Assembly: GCA_964608495.1 (NCBI GenBank)
Contig: CAZSOQ010000247.1
Location: forward strand, 1-7,777
DNA from: JAKORR01 sp964608495
GTDB taxonomy: Bacteria; Armatimonadota; Zipacnadia; Zipacnadales; FEN-943
DNA: 7,777 nt
Direction: 5' to 3'
The notes beneath the pieces were generated by a model. It made no database searches. It saw nothing but the letters and a program-made list of their open reading frames with translations, and had not been told where the DNA came from. Below are positions 1 to 7,264 of this stretch, piece by piece. Every line of letters begins with the position of its first letter. Within the stretch, counting starts at the first letter, position 1. A program made the translations under genes and the position numbers.

Positions 1-1984
1 CCACAGGACCTCGCCCGACGGCAGCGGCACGCCATCCTCCGGGTGCTCCAGCGTCACCCACCCGCACCGGCTCTGGCCCACCTTCCCGAAGTCCCAGACC
101 AGCCTTGCCGGCGTCCCCGCGTGCGGCCCGCCCTCGAGGCTCCCGCCCGCGTAGACAGCAACCCGCATCTGCCCGTGGGGCCTCACCGGGATGAAGAAGC
201 ACACCGCCCTCAGGCGCAGGCCCTCGCCTTCCGGCGCGATACCACCGATGGCGCGCGTGTGATTCACCGTCGTATCAGTGCCCTTGGCGGTCGGATTCCC
301 CCAGATCGGCCCTGTGGGCGGCGTCAGGTTGGGCTCGGGCGTGCCCCAGGTCACCGCCAGGTCGCCGCCGACGGGGGGCTTCAGTATCGCGCCGCCATCC
401 ACGGTCAGCGCCCCCCGGGCGGTCACAATCTCGATGACCCCGGTGCCGTAGACCGATCTCATCGGCTCGGAGTCGTGCAGCATATCCGGCAGGGGCTCCC
501 GCGCCTCACCATCCACCTCGACGGCCATCGTCCGCAGGTCCACCGCCACCTCTTCCCCCTCGGTCGTGGCGCCGCGCAGGACCTTGCCCTCCCTCACGGG
601 CAGCGACAGGGCCCTGGCGAAGGTTCCCTCATCGGCGTACCTGTCCAGGTCCGACACCTGGAACACATGCCAGCCGTCCACCACGATGTGCGCGGCCAGC
701 CCCTTGCCCACCCGATACACGTCCCACGGCCCCAGCTTCCGGGCCTCCAGCCCGTGACTCGCCGACGGCTCGCCCCCGGCCACCAGCCAGTTCCGGTGCT
801 GCGCCACCATCTCCGCCGTCTCACCGTTGCCCGCGGTCCGCAGTACCTGGTCCGGCCGAGCCGGGAAGAGGATGCTCCACGGCCGCGAAGGCGATCGGGC
901 CGTGACGGGATAGGTCCCATGCACGTGCTCCCGCGAGCCCNNNNNNNNNNTTGTAGTACCTGATGGCCTGGTTCGTCCGCCAGTCCGACGGCGGCGCCAG
1001 GACGGTCGGGTAGCCCGCGGCCGCCCGTTTACCTGCGTACACGAGCTCGGGGCGCGTGGCCGATTCCGCCAGCAGCGCCTCGACCACGGGGTGCGGCGCG
1101 AGGTCGCTCGTGGCGAAGAACATGCCCTCGTCCTGGTTCAGCCGCGGGTCCTGCCCGTTGCCGTACCCGTCGCCCGCGGGCTCCAGGCCTGCCGACCGAG
1201 AGTAGTCGAGCCGCGGCTCCCCTACCCCAAAGGCCAGCCACATCGTCGGCAGGAAGGCGTCGTACCGATTGTCGTCCAGGTAGTCACACCCGCGCTCGCG
1301 GCCATAGCCCCGCTGGAAGCAGCCCCCGAGGTAGCCCCCCACGCTCAGCAGCGCCCGTTCCGCCAGCAGCAGGTTCAGCAGGGCTTCCGCGCCGCGCCGC
1401 AGGTCCTCCGCGGGCGCGTACGCGGCCAGCACCTGCAGCGCGTTGCTGTAGTGAAACTGGTACCTGTGGGAGTTCCATTCGTAGAAGCCCCACTTGAATC
1501 GCCACCCCAGGGACTTCCGCAGCTCGTCAAGGTGCTCCTCGACGTCCTGCCCGCGCAGCATCTCGGAGAAGAGCCCCACCGTGAGGTACATCAGGTCGTG
1601 GTTCTCAGTGTGTATCCGCGGCCATCGCGCCACGCGGCTGTACTCGTTCATTGGCCAGTCCGCGATGATACGCCGCAGGTGATCCCTGGCCCGATCCGAC
1701 AGGCGTGGCGAATCCTCGAAGTCCAGCAGCGTCTTCAGCAGGCGGATACCGGCGAAGTCGGGGTCGCGGGTCAGCCTCGCGCTCGCGAGGTAATCGCTGG
1801 CCCTGTCCAGGGCCGTGCCCATCACCAGCCGCGCGTGATTGAGCGACCAGAGCCGGCCGTCCAGGGGCCGCAGGTCCGGCTCCAGCCTGCCGAACTCCCT
1901 GACGATCCACGCCAGGTACTCCTGCCGCCGCGCCTGCAGCTCGGGCCCGGCCCCCGCGGGCCGATCGGTGTTCGCGCTTGGCAT
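1..1984 (-). CDS. Uncharacterised alpha/alpha-toroid plus beta-sandwich protein, probable polysaccharide-processing partner (3' end beyond window, internal assembly gap)
   Basis: ATG at 1984-1982 follows a GGGAGGGG Shine-Dalgarno stretch. Before the gap 344 residues are visible. They are helix-rich, with WPRIHTENHD (about 121-130), GFYEWNSHRYQFHYSN (about 166-181) and repeated Gly-aromatic patches (GGYLGGCFQRGYG). The Glu-Asn-His and Glu-Trp-Asn-Ser pattern recalls uncharacterised (alpha/alpha)6-toroid proteins related to heparinase/alginate-lyase folds; this is recollection, not a search. After the gap 313 more residues read without a stop to base 1 in another frame. They are beta-rich (GEEVAVDLRTMAVEVDGE) and end in a sandwich-like segment (MRVAVYAGGSLEGGP, then GWVTLEHPEDGVPLPSGEVLW). 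The frame change coincides exactly with the N run, so I treat both parts as one gene of at least 657 residues. No signal peptide is apparent, unlike the upstream glycosidase, so it may act in the cytoplasm. It lies 82 bp downstream of that gene on the same strand, probably co-transcribed. The catalytic activity is unknown; lyase or hydrolase is a guess from fold and context. Confidence 0.72.
941..950. other. Assembly gap (10 Ns) inside a coding sequence
   Basis: Ten consecutive Ns join two contigs. On the minus strand the codons before the gap end ...Arg-Tyr-Tyr plus two bases (AA). The open frame after it begins one base beyond the gap (G, then GGC TCG CGG). Keeping the frame requires the true missing length to be a multiple of three, which ten is not. 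The ten Ns are therefore a placeholder, not a measured length. Any conceptual translation through it gives a false C-terminus ending near position 821. Confidence 0.95.
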
Positions 1985-1999
1985 GTCCCCTCCCTGTCC
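1985..1999 (-). promoter_or_regulatory. Ribosome binding site of the toroid-protein gene
   Basis: On the minus strand the bases just before the ATG at 1984 read ACAGGGAGGGGAC. The purine-rich GGGAGGGG core, a few bases from the start codon, supports this ATG as the start. The 82-bp gap to the preceding stop codon contains no obvious terminator, which fits co-transcription with the glycosidase gene. Confidence 0.5.
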
Positions 2000-2066
2000 C
2001 GGCCCGGTCCGTCCTCGGGAGGTCAGTGGCGCCGTCGGACGTCACAGGCCTCGCCGGCGCCGTGCC

Positions 2067-5000
2067 TCACCTTGTCCCCACGGCCCTGCACACCCCCGAG
2101 CGGACCGTGACCGGCCCCAGCAGCCCCGACGTCAGCAGCGGCGAGTCCTGGGTCCAGTGCTTCCACGTCGTGAAGGTCAGGCGCTGGGCGGCGGGCCTGG
2201 GCGTGCCCTGGATCAGCCACTCCGGCCAGGCCTTGAGCGACGCCCCGGACCACTCGCAGTCGTCGGGCAACTGCTCGTCACCGATGAGCCGGTTGGGCCA
2301 CAGGTTCGTCACGCGCACCTCGATCGCGTTCCGTCCCGGCCTGAGTACCCCGCTCACGTCCGCCCGGAAGGGCGGCTTCCACAGGACGCCCAGGTCCTTG
2401 CCGTTCACCCGCAACTGCGCGATCTCCCTCACCATGCCCAGGTCCAGCGCCACGGCCTTCCCCTCGCCCAGCATCTCCGCCGGCACCTCGATCTCCTTCA
2501 CATAGGTCGCCGTCCCCGAGAAGTACTTCACCCCCGGGTCCTCGCTCTCGGTCCACGACGCCAGCTCGTCGAAGGTGACCCTCTCGGGCGCACCCCACCC
2601 GGCCGGGAAGCGTACCTCCCACGGCCCGCCTACGGTCAGAGGCGCGGGCAGGCCTTCCACTCCCGCCCGCTCGGTCTTCCCCGACGCCAGCTTCACCTCG
2701 TACACGCCCGGCTCCCAGGCCGTGAGCACGGTCTCGCCCTTCGCCGACACGATCAGCTCCCCGGCGGGCATCGCGACCGGCGCGCCGCCGTGCTCCGTCC
2801 CGTCGGGCAGTTCCAGCCGCTGGTTCTCGTTGACCGTCTTGCTATACTCCTCGCCGTCCAGCAGGTAGTCCACACGCATCTGCTTGACGATCAGGGAAGC
2901 CGGGTCGCCGGCGATAGAGTTGTCCGCCACGATGGACAGCCTTCCGTCCTGCACGGCCGCGCGGAGCTGCTCCGTGACGTCCACCGTCTGGGTCTGGACG
3001 CTCGGCAGGCCCTCAGCGGGCACAACGCCGTACAGGGCCCTGAGGACCTTCAGGTCGCCGCCCTCCTGGTCCCCCTCGGGTATCCTCAGCATCTGGTTCT
3101 CGCCCACCGTCGCCACGAGCCGCTCGCCGTTCAGGGTGTACTCGACGCGCAGTTGCTTGACGATCATCGAGGCCGGGTCGCCCGCGATGTTGTTGTCTGC
3201 CCGCACGACCAGCCGTCCGTTGCGCACCAGCTTCGCAAGCTGTGCCGTGACGTCCACGATCTCCGGCTGCTCGACGACGAGCACGCCGTAGATCGCCTCC
3301 CGGATCTCGAGCCTGCGCGGGGGTCCAGGGTCCGACTCGAGCACGGACCTGCCGTCGCGCTGGACGCTAACGACGTGATCGCCCGCCTTCGCGGGCTCCC
3401 GGAAGACGACGAAGACCGACCCCGCGGGCTCGAGCCGCAGCGGCACCGTCGTCCGCCCGTCCTCCTCGCGGTACATGGCGGCCTTCTCGACCTGCCCGGT
3501 CTCGGGATGCCACAGCTCGGGCGCCTTCCCGCTTGCGCGGAAGGTGCACTCCACCACGTCCGCCTGGCCGCTCTGGTTCGACACGAAGTACAGGTCCGCG
3601 TCGCCGACCACGCGGTGGATATACTGCACACTCGCCGGGCCGCTGGCCTTGGTGGCCTGGAAGTCCGGCCCGGCGCCCCGCGCGGCCAGCACCTCCTCGA
3701 GCGGCTCGCCCCAGATCACCGTGCCCTTGCCGTAGGCGTGCGACTTCACCGTCTGGCCGTCGCAATCGCCCCACACCTCGTCCGCGAGGGCTTCCACCTC
3801 GGCGTCGCAGTCGGGGTAGCCCACCAGGCTCGGTGAGCGCGCCGGCTTCGGCCCCACGACCGTCGCCCCGTCCCGCACCAGGTCCCGGACCTTCCTCAGC
3901 ACCACCGGCGTCATCATCTCGCTCCCGGGGAGCACCAGCAGCCGGTAGCTCATCCCGTCGGGCAGGACGATCCGCCCGTCCTTCACCGCCATCCGCGTGA
4001 GGAGGACATCGGTGTCGCAGCCGTCGTAGTCGTATCCCGACGGCGGGCCCGGCGACAGCCAGCGTCGCCCCGCTAGCCCACCCGGCGATCCCTCGCCGGC
4101 GAAGTAGCACAGGTCCGCCACGAACAGCCCCGACTGCAGCAGGTACTGACACCGCGTCAGGTACCCCGTCCACGCCGGGGCCTGTTCCCACCACGTGATG
4201 TTGCGCTCGAAGTGGAAGCCGTGCGGTCCCATGGTCATCCCGGGCTTGAGGTCCGTCCACGGCTGATGGGCATAGCGATGGAAGATGAAGCGGTTGACGC
4301 CGCCGCAGTAGATCAGGTCGCCCAGGGCCTTGAGCGCGTAGGGGTGGTTCTGCCACTTGCCCTGAGCCGAGTCCGCCGTGAAGGACTCCGCCCCCACGTA
4401 CTTCCTGCCGTAGGTGTGGGCCACCGACGAGGCCAGCTTGCTGTTCGAGTTGTCGTTGCCCTGTCCCGCCCAGAACTCGCTCATCGGGATGTCGGCGCGC
4501 CCGCCGGCCGTCAGGTCGTCGAAGTTCCCGTTCCCGTAGGGCTCCGCCGACAGGATCATCCCCCGGCGATGGCACAGCTCGGCGAAGTGCCCGTAGTAGT
4601 TGTCGGTGTACAGGTCCGCTATCGTGCGTCGCAGGTCCCACAGGAACCGTTCCGACACGTCCAGGCTCTCGACGACTCGTCCCGTCATCACCGGCAGATA
4701 GGGCATCGGGTCGTACCCGCGCCGCGCCTGGAACTCCTCCCGGAACCGCGGCGTCCAGTTCTGGCAGTCCACCTCGTAGCTGTCAATGAGCACGTTCTTC
4801 AGCGACTTGCCCGCCAGGGGCCCCACGTCCTCGATCACCTTGCCCATCATCGCCGCCCAGTGGGCCTCCGCCGCCTCCTTGCTCAGCTTGTCGCACTCGA
4901 GGCCCCGGCCCTCCTCGGGCGCGGGGTGATTGTCCTTGCCCGTGGGCGTGTGGCCGAAGCGCAGGATCGTCCACCGGCCCTCCGGCACGTCCCACTGCAG

Positions 5001-6110
5001 CCGCCCCTCGGCGTTCATCTTCGCCGTGAGGTCCACGATCCGCTCTCGCGCCACCAACGTCTCAGCGGGCGCCTCCCCGCGATCGGGCCCGGGATTGCCC
5101 CGCTGGTACCCGGCCTTCGTGCCCCAGCCGCTGATGCGGTACCCGCCCTCGAGCCGAACCTCCCCCAGGCTGACCCCCGTGCTCCTCGCGCCCGCCGCCG
5201 GGAACACCAGTCGGTAGAACCGCGCCGTCACCGGCTCGAAGCCCACGCTCGTCGGCGGCCGCAGTACCCCGCTGCGCGCGACGGCGAAGGCGGCGATCCT
5301 CCGGTACTCGACACCGTCCTCCGACGCCTGCAGATCACCCCGCAGGCCGTCCCTGCCCGATCCCCGCAGGATCGTGAGCGACCGCGCCACGAAGGGCTCG
5401 GGGAACTCCAGCGTGATGTGCTGCGGCTCGCCCCGTGCGCGCAGGACGAGCGACGCCTGGGTGCCCGGATCGCCGTCCACGAGCTTGCTCCCATCGAAGC
5501 CGTCCACGCTGGAGGTGACCGTCGGCCGCGCGTCCTCCATGTCCACCCCTTCCGCCGGGGGTGTTGGGAAGGCGAGCACCGCGATGTCGCGATAGTACCC
5601 GACCCTCGTTTCGGGCTGAGGCAGGACCTCATCGAACCGCGCCGGCCCCGTGACGCGCCGCTCGCTGACGACCAGCATCTGCATCGCCTGCTCGGGCGTC
5701 ACCCACGGGCCGCCGCTGCTAGACCATCCGGCGCAGTTGTGCATGCACAGCTCCAGGCCCAGCCGGTCCGCCTCCTGCACGGCGTGCTTGATCATCCCCC
5801 GCCACTCGTCGCTCATGTACTTCACGGGCCCGGGGAGGATGCCGTCGGTCACGTCGAAGATCTGCGCGCCGCCCAGCCCCACGGCCTTCATGGCCTCCAG
5901 GTCGAGCGTAATGCCCTCCCTGGTGATGTTGCCGTTCATCCAGTGCCACCACGTATGGGGCTTGGCGGAGTCGGGTGGGCGTACGAAGCCCCGCTCCAGG
6001 GCTGCCGCGTCCTCTGGGCCGTCCGCGCTCACCGCCAGGGTCGCGGCCATCACCACGACCGCACAGATCGCGAGCAGTCTGCCGCCGATCGAGCCGCTGT
6101 TGCCTGTCAT
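2067..6110 (-). CDS. Secreted GH106-type alpha-L-rhamnosidase with tandem DUF3395-like repeats
   Basis: A 1347-residue protein predicted to remove alpha-L-rhamnose from complex glycans outside the cytoplasm. A signal peptide covers residues 1-29 (Arg11, hydrophobic LLAICAVVVMAATLAV, probable cut at VSA/D). The GH106 pattern follows: FVRPPDSAKPHTWWHWMNGN (42-61), NCAGWSSSGGPW (125-136), a discoidin-like insertion (about 191-324), PTGKDNHPAPEEG then GLECDKL (389-409), DSYE (E446) and AEPYG (E523), two acidic residues in conserved-looking positions that are candidate catalytic or metal ligands, and FHRYAHQPW (about 610-618). A glutamine-amidotransferase-like segment (about 700-800) and a beta-sandwich ending FVVFREP (about 900) come next. 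Two DUF3395-like repeats occupy 934-1013 and 1020-1104. A galactose-binding-like domain (about 1150-1310) contains LRVNGKDLGVLWKPPF and NLWPNRLIGDEQLP, as in many GH106 and GH2-like enzymes. At 1347 residues it is longer than GH106 enzymes usually are, which the repeats would explain. The start is fixed by GGGAGGAT nine bases upstream. Family assignment is confident; exact substrate is not. Confidence 0.9.
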   Translation of the reverse strand: MTGNSGSIGGRLLAICAVVVMAATLAVSADGPEDAAALERGFVRPPDSAKPHTWWHWMNGNITREGITLDLEAMKAVGLGGAQIFDVTDGILPGPVKYMSDEWRGMIKHAVQEADRLGLELCMHNCAGWSSSGGPWVTPEQAMQMLVVSERRVTGPARFDEVLPQPETRVGYYRDIAVLAFPTPPAEGVDMEDARPTVTSSVDGFDGSKLVDGDPGTQASLVLRARGEPQHITLEFPEPFVARSLTILRGSGRDGLRGDLQASEDGVEYRRIAAFAVARSGVLRPPTSVGFEPVTARFYRLVFPAAGARSTGVSLGEVRLEGGYRISGWGTKAGYQRGNPGPDRGEAPAETLVARERIVDLTAKMNAEGRLQWDVPEGRWTILRFGHTPTGKDNHPAPEEGRGLECDKLSKEAAEAHWAAMMGKVIEDVGPLAGKSLKNVLIDSYEVDCQNWTPRFREEFQARRGYDPMPYLPVMTGRVVESLDVSERFLWDLRRTIADLYTDNYYGHFAELCHRRGMILSAEPYGNGNFDDLTAGGRADIPMSEFWAGQGNDNSNSKLASSVAHTYGRKYVGAESFTADSAQGKWQNHPYALKALGDLIYCGGVNRFIFHRYAHQPWTDLKPGMTMGPHGFHFERNITWWEQAPAWTGYLTRCQYLLQSGLFVADLCYFAGEGSPGGLAGRRWLSPGPPSGYDYDGCDTDVLLTRMAVKDGRIVLPDGMSYRLLVLPGSEMMTPVVLRKVRDLVRDGATVVGPKPARSPSLVGYPDCDAEVEALADEVWGDCDGQTVKSHAYGKGTVIWGEPLEEVLAARGAGPDFQATKASGPASVQYIHRVVGDADLYFVSNQSGQADVVECTFRASGKAPELWHPETGQVEKAAMYREEDGRTTVPLRLEPAGSVFVVFREPAKAGDHVVSVQRDGRSVLESDPGPPRRLEIREAIYGVLVVEQPEIVDVTAQLAKLVRNGRLVVRADNNIAGDPASMIVKQLRVEYTLNGERLVATVGENQMLRIPEGDQEGGDLKVLRALYGVVPAEGLPSVQTQTVDVTEQLRAAVQDGRLSIVADNSIAGDPASLIVKQMRVDYLLDGEEYSKTVNENQRLELPDGTEHGGAPVAMPAGELIVSAKGETVLTAWEPGVYEVKLASGKTERAGVEGLPAPLTVGGPWEVRFPAGWGAPERVTFDELASWTESEDPGVKYFSGTATYVKEIEVPAEMLGEGKAVALDLGMVREIAQLRVNGKDLGVLWKPPFRADVSGVLRPGRNAIEVRVTNLWPNRLIGDEQLPDDCEWSGASLKAWPEWLIQGTPRPAAQRLTFTTWKHWTQDSPLLTSGLLGPVTVRSGVCRAVGTR
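2799..3053 (-). repeat. DUF3395-like protein repeat 2 within the rhamnosidase
   Basis: Encodes residues 1020-1104, beginning LKVLRALYGV and ending LELPDG. It has the same order of motifs as repeat 1, with five to six extra residues before the Val-Asp-Val-Thr segment. The DNA is also clearly alike around GCCGGGTCGCC (plus strand, near 2900 and 3172), which points to duplication within the gene. Only six residues separate the two units, so they probably fold as adjacent copies between the catalytic region and the C-terminal galactose-binding-like domain. Confidence 0.7.
3072..3311 (-). repeat. DUF3395-like protein repeat 1 within the rhamnosidase
   Basis: Encodes residues 934-1013, beginning LEIREAIYGV and ending MLRIPEG. 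The pattern is: Ala-x-Tyr-Gly near the start, Val-Asp-Val-Thr about ten residues later, Asp-Asn-x-Ile-Ala-Gly-Asp-Pro-Ala-Ser, then Val-Lys-Gln-x-Arg-Val-x-Tyr and a closing Glu-Asn-Gln. It resembles the DUF3395 family (also the C-terminal domain of DnaJC11), as I recall it. Over the 50 residues from NGRL to PEG, 31 are identical to repeat 2 by hand count. The function of this domain in bacterial enzymes is not known to me. Confidence 0.7.
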
Positions 6111-6131
6111 GGGAACGATCCTCCCGGGCCA
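6111..6131 (-). promoter_or_regulatory. Ribosome binding site of the rhamnosidase gene
   Basis: The minus strand reads GGCCCGGGAGGATCGTTCCC directly before the ATG at 6110. GGAGG lies nine bases from the start codon, an ordinary spacing. This, together with the signal peptide that begins right at this Met, decides the start. Confidence 0.65.
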
Positions 6132-6281
6132 GTCTTGCCTGTCTACCTCACGCCTGGGCTCAGCCGGCTATCTTTCGACCCCGGGCCCCCGCTACCTGCC
6201 CGGCTGCTAGTGCGGCAGCGGCTCTCCCGGAAGCCGGGGCCCAGCGCCATCGCAGACCCCTCGGCCGCCCGCCCCATTTCC

Positions 6282-6312
6282 TTGCGCGCCTGACGCCCCC
6301 CTGTGCTATACT
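6282..6312 (+). promoter_or_regulatory. Extended -10 promoter for the prepilin-like gene
   Basis: TGCTATACT at 6304-6312 is an extended -10 element (TG, one base, TATACT; five of six consensus bases). A poor -35 candidate, TTGCGC at 6282-6287, sits 19 bp upstream, which the TG extension could tolerate. Transcription would begin near 6319, giving a leader of about 35 nt that contains the AGGAGGTG ribosome binding site. The position just ahead of the gene and the AT-rich box in a GC-rich background support it. Confidence 0.55.
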
Positions 6313-6332
6313 CGTCGTGGATCGATTCGCAA
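6305..6332 (-). promoter_or_regulatory. Candidate promoter for the leftward rhamnosidase unit
   Basis: On the minus strand TTGCGA (6332-6327) is followed after 16 bp by TATAGC (6310-6305), each matching four of six bases of the sigma-70 consensus. It would start a leader of nearly 190 nt before the ATG at 6110. Its -10 box overlaps the -10 box of the rightward promoter on the other strand. The call is weak: short consensus matches are common and no transcript data exist here. Confidence 0.25.
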
Positions 6333-6339
6333 CACGCTC

Positions 6340-6347
6340 AGGAGGTG
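6340..6347 (+). promoter_or_regulatory. Strong Shine-Dalgarno site that decides the prepilin start
   Basis: AGGAGGTG is an almost perfect anti-16S match. It lies eight bases before ATG at 6355 (counted from the end of GGAGGT) and five before the in-frame GTG at 6352. The spacing and the standard prepilin leader Met-Arg-Lys-Ala favour the ATG at 6355 over the GTG. Confidence 0.7.
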
Positions 6348-6354
6348 CTGCGTG

Positions 6355-7011
6355 ATGCGCAAGGCCTTTACGCTTATCGAGTTGTTGGTGGTCATAGCGA
6401 TCATCGCGATCCTGGCTGCCATCCTATTCCCGGTCTTTGCCCGAGCCCGGGAGAAGGCTCGCCAGGCAAGCTGCCAGTCCAACATGAAACAGATCGGTCT
6501 CGCGTCCGCGATGTACAACACGGACTGGGACGGCCGCTACGTCATGATCGCCAACTCCGGGGGCGGCGCTGTCTTCCCGGCCAACGGTGTCTGGTGGGAG
6601 GGGCCCCTCCAGCCTTACGTCAAGAACTGGCAGGTCTTCGACTGCCCGTCCTGGGAAACGTATGCTCACTGTGCCGCCAACCGCAACTTCTGCCCCTGTG
6701 ACGACCAGACCGACTCCCGCTACATCGGCGGCTACGGCATCAACTGGGGCCGCACGGACCTCGACGCTAACTGGGAGGCCCCCGCCGGGAGGAAGGACTC
6801 ACAGATCGAGGACGTGGCCGGGACCTTCCTCGTCGTGGAGAGCACCTGCATCGTGGCCTGCCTCCCGCCCTGGTGGGACACCCGCGACTTCCGGCACAAC
6901 GAGGTCATGAACGTCCTGTTCTGCGACGGCCACGTCAAGGCGCTCAAGCGCGGCGACAACGGCGTCTCGGACAGGCCCATCGGGGGCTGGACGATCAACC
7001 CGAACGACTAG
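6355..7011 (+). CDS. Prepilin-type (type II secretion/DUF1559-like) protein with H-X9-DG C-terminal motif
   Basis: A 218-residue pseudopilin-like protein. It opens with a class III prepilin leader, MRKA/FTLIELLVVIAIIAIL, cut by a PilD-type peptidase before Phe5. The conserved Glu is the fifth mature residue, and the position before the cut is Ala instead of the usual Gly. The hydrophobic helix runs to about residue 28 and continues into FARAREKARQASC, a form common in Armatimonadota as I recall. The C-terminus has His181, nine residues, then Asp191-Gly192 (H-X9-DG), the motif described for prepilin-processing-associated proteins in Planctomycetota, Lentisphaerota and Armatimonadota. Eight cysteines (40, 97, 106, 113, 115, 165, 169, 190), four of them clustered at 97-115, suggest disulfides or metal binding in the exported head domain. 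Such proteins occur in many copies per genome and their task is mostly unknown. It is alone here, divergent from the rhamnosidase and convergent with pyrC, so no pilus operon is visible. Confidence 0.88.
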   Translation: MRKAFTLIELLVVIAIIAILAAILFPVFARAREKARQASCQSNMKQIGLASAMYNTDWDGRYVMIANSGGGAVFPANGVWWEGPLQPYVKNWQVFDCPSWETYAHCAANRNFCPCDDQTDSRYIGGYGINWGRTDLDANWEAPAGRKDSQIEDVAGTFLVVESTCIVACLPPWWDTRDFRHNEVMNVLFCDGHVKALKRGDNGVSDRPIGGWTINPND

Positions 7012-7063
7012 TCGCGCCCGCGCCTGGCGACCGGCGGGACCTGCGAGGAGGGGAGGGTGTGGC

Positions 7064-7082
7064 TGCCCGCTGAGCGCGGGTA
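7064..7082 (+). terminator. Candidate 3' hairpin of the prepilin-like gene
   Basis: TGCCCGC-TGAGC-GCGGGTA forms a 7-bp stem with a 5-nt loop about 50 nt after the stop codon. One pair is G-U in the plus-strand transcript and would be an A-C mismatch in the minus-strand transcript, so it suits the prepilin mRNA. There is no T tract after it, so it may be an RNA-end stabiliser and not an intrinsic terminator. Confidence 0.3.
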
Positions 7083-7101
7083 CCTCTAGCCTCCACCTCT
7101 G

Positions 7102-7150
7102 CAGGCCGGCAAGGCCCCGGCCTGTGAAGACCACCACGCGGCCACCACCG
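7102..7150. repeat. Palindromic tandem repeat, unit 1
   Basis: A 49-bp unit. CAGGCCGG (7102-7109) pairs with CCGGCCTG (7117-7124) around a 7-nt loop, followed by a CACCACGCGG-type tail. From 7111 to 7155 it matches unit 2 at an offset of 51 bp, with only the G/A change at 7124/7175 noted. The identical stretch 7125-7155 equals 7176-7206 (31 bp). Confidence 0.85.
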
Positions 7151-7201
7151 TAGGCCGGCACAAGGCCCCGGCCTATGAAGACCACCACGCGGCCACCACC
7201 G
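7151..7201. repeat. Palindromic tandem repeat, unit 2
   Basis: A 51-bp unit. TAGGCCGG (7151-7158) pairs with CCGGCCTA (7168-7175) around a 9-nt loop, two bases longer than in unit 1. The outermost pair is T-A where unit 1 has C-G, a compensatory change that keeps the stem. It shares the same CACCACGCGG-type tail as unit 1. Confidence 0.85.
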
Positions 7202-7222
7202 TAGGCTGAAGCCTGCGGCTAC
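7202..7222. repeat. Degenerate third palindromic unit
   Basis: Begins like the other units (TAGGC) and then diverges. It contains AGGCT-GA-AGCCT (7203-7214), a 5-bp inverted repeat, followed by GCGGCTACG. Together the three look like a REP-like interspersed family lying in a 3'-3' intergenic space. Confidence 0.5.
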
Positions 7223-7264
7223 GATGGCGCGGTATACTGTGGCAGCCGGGGCCTTGTGGGAGGC

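Noticed and set aside
821..940. The apparent C-terminus of the toroid gene ending at 821 when read straight through ten Ns
   Set aside because: It is an artefact of the arbitrary gap length. The neighbouring frame stays open to the window edge with a more protein-like composition.
43..963. Plus-strand open frame of 306 codons crossing the N run
   Set aside because: Its product is low-complexity Pro/Arg/His-rich, it reads through the gap, and it is antisense to the post-gap part of the toroid gene, which has a normal protein composition.
1839..6293. Very long plus-strand open frames (1839-3836 and 4212-6293) opposite the rhamnosidase gene
   Set aside because: They mirror the minus-strand codon structure of a GC-rich gene. 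Their translations are Arg/Pro/His/Leu-rich without recognisable domains, and the minus-strand protein is clearly real.
7102..7222. CRISPR array
   Set aside because: The units abut without unique spacers, number only two plus a fragment, and no cas genes are present.
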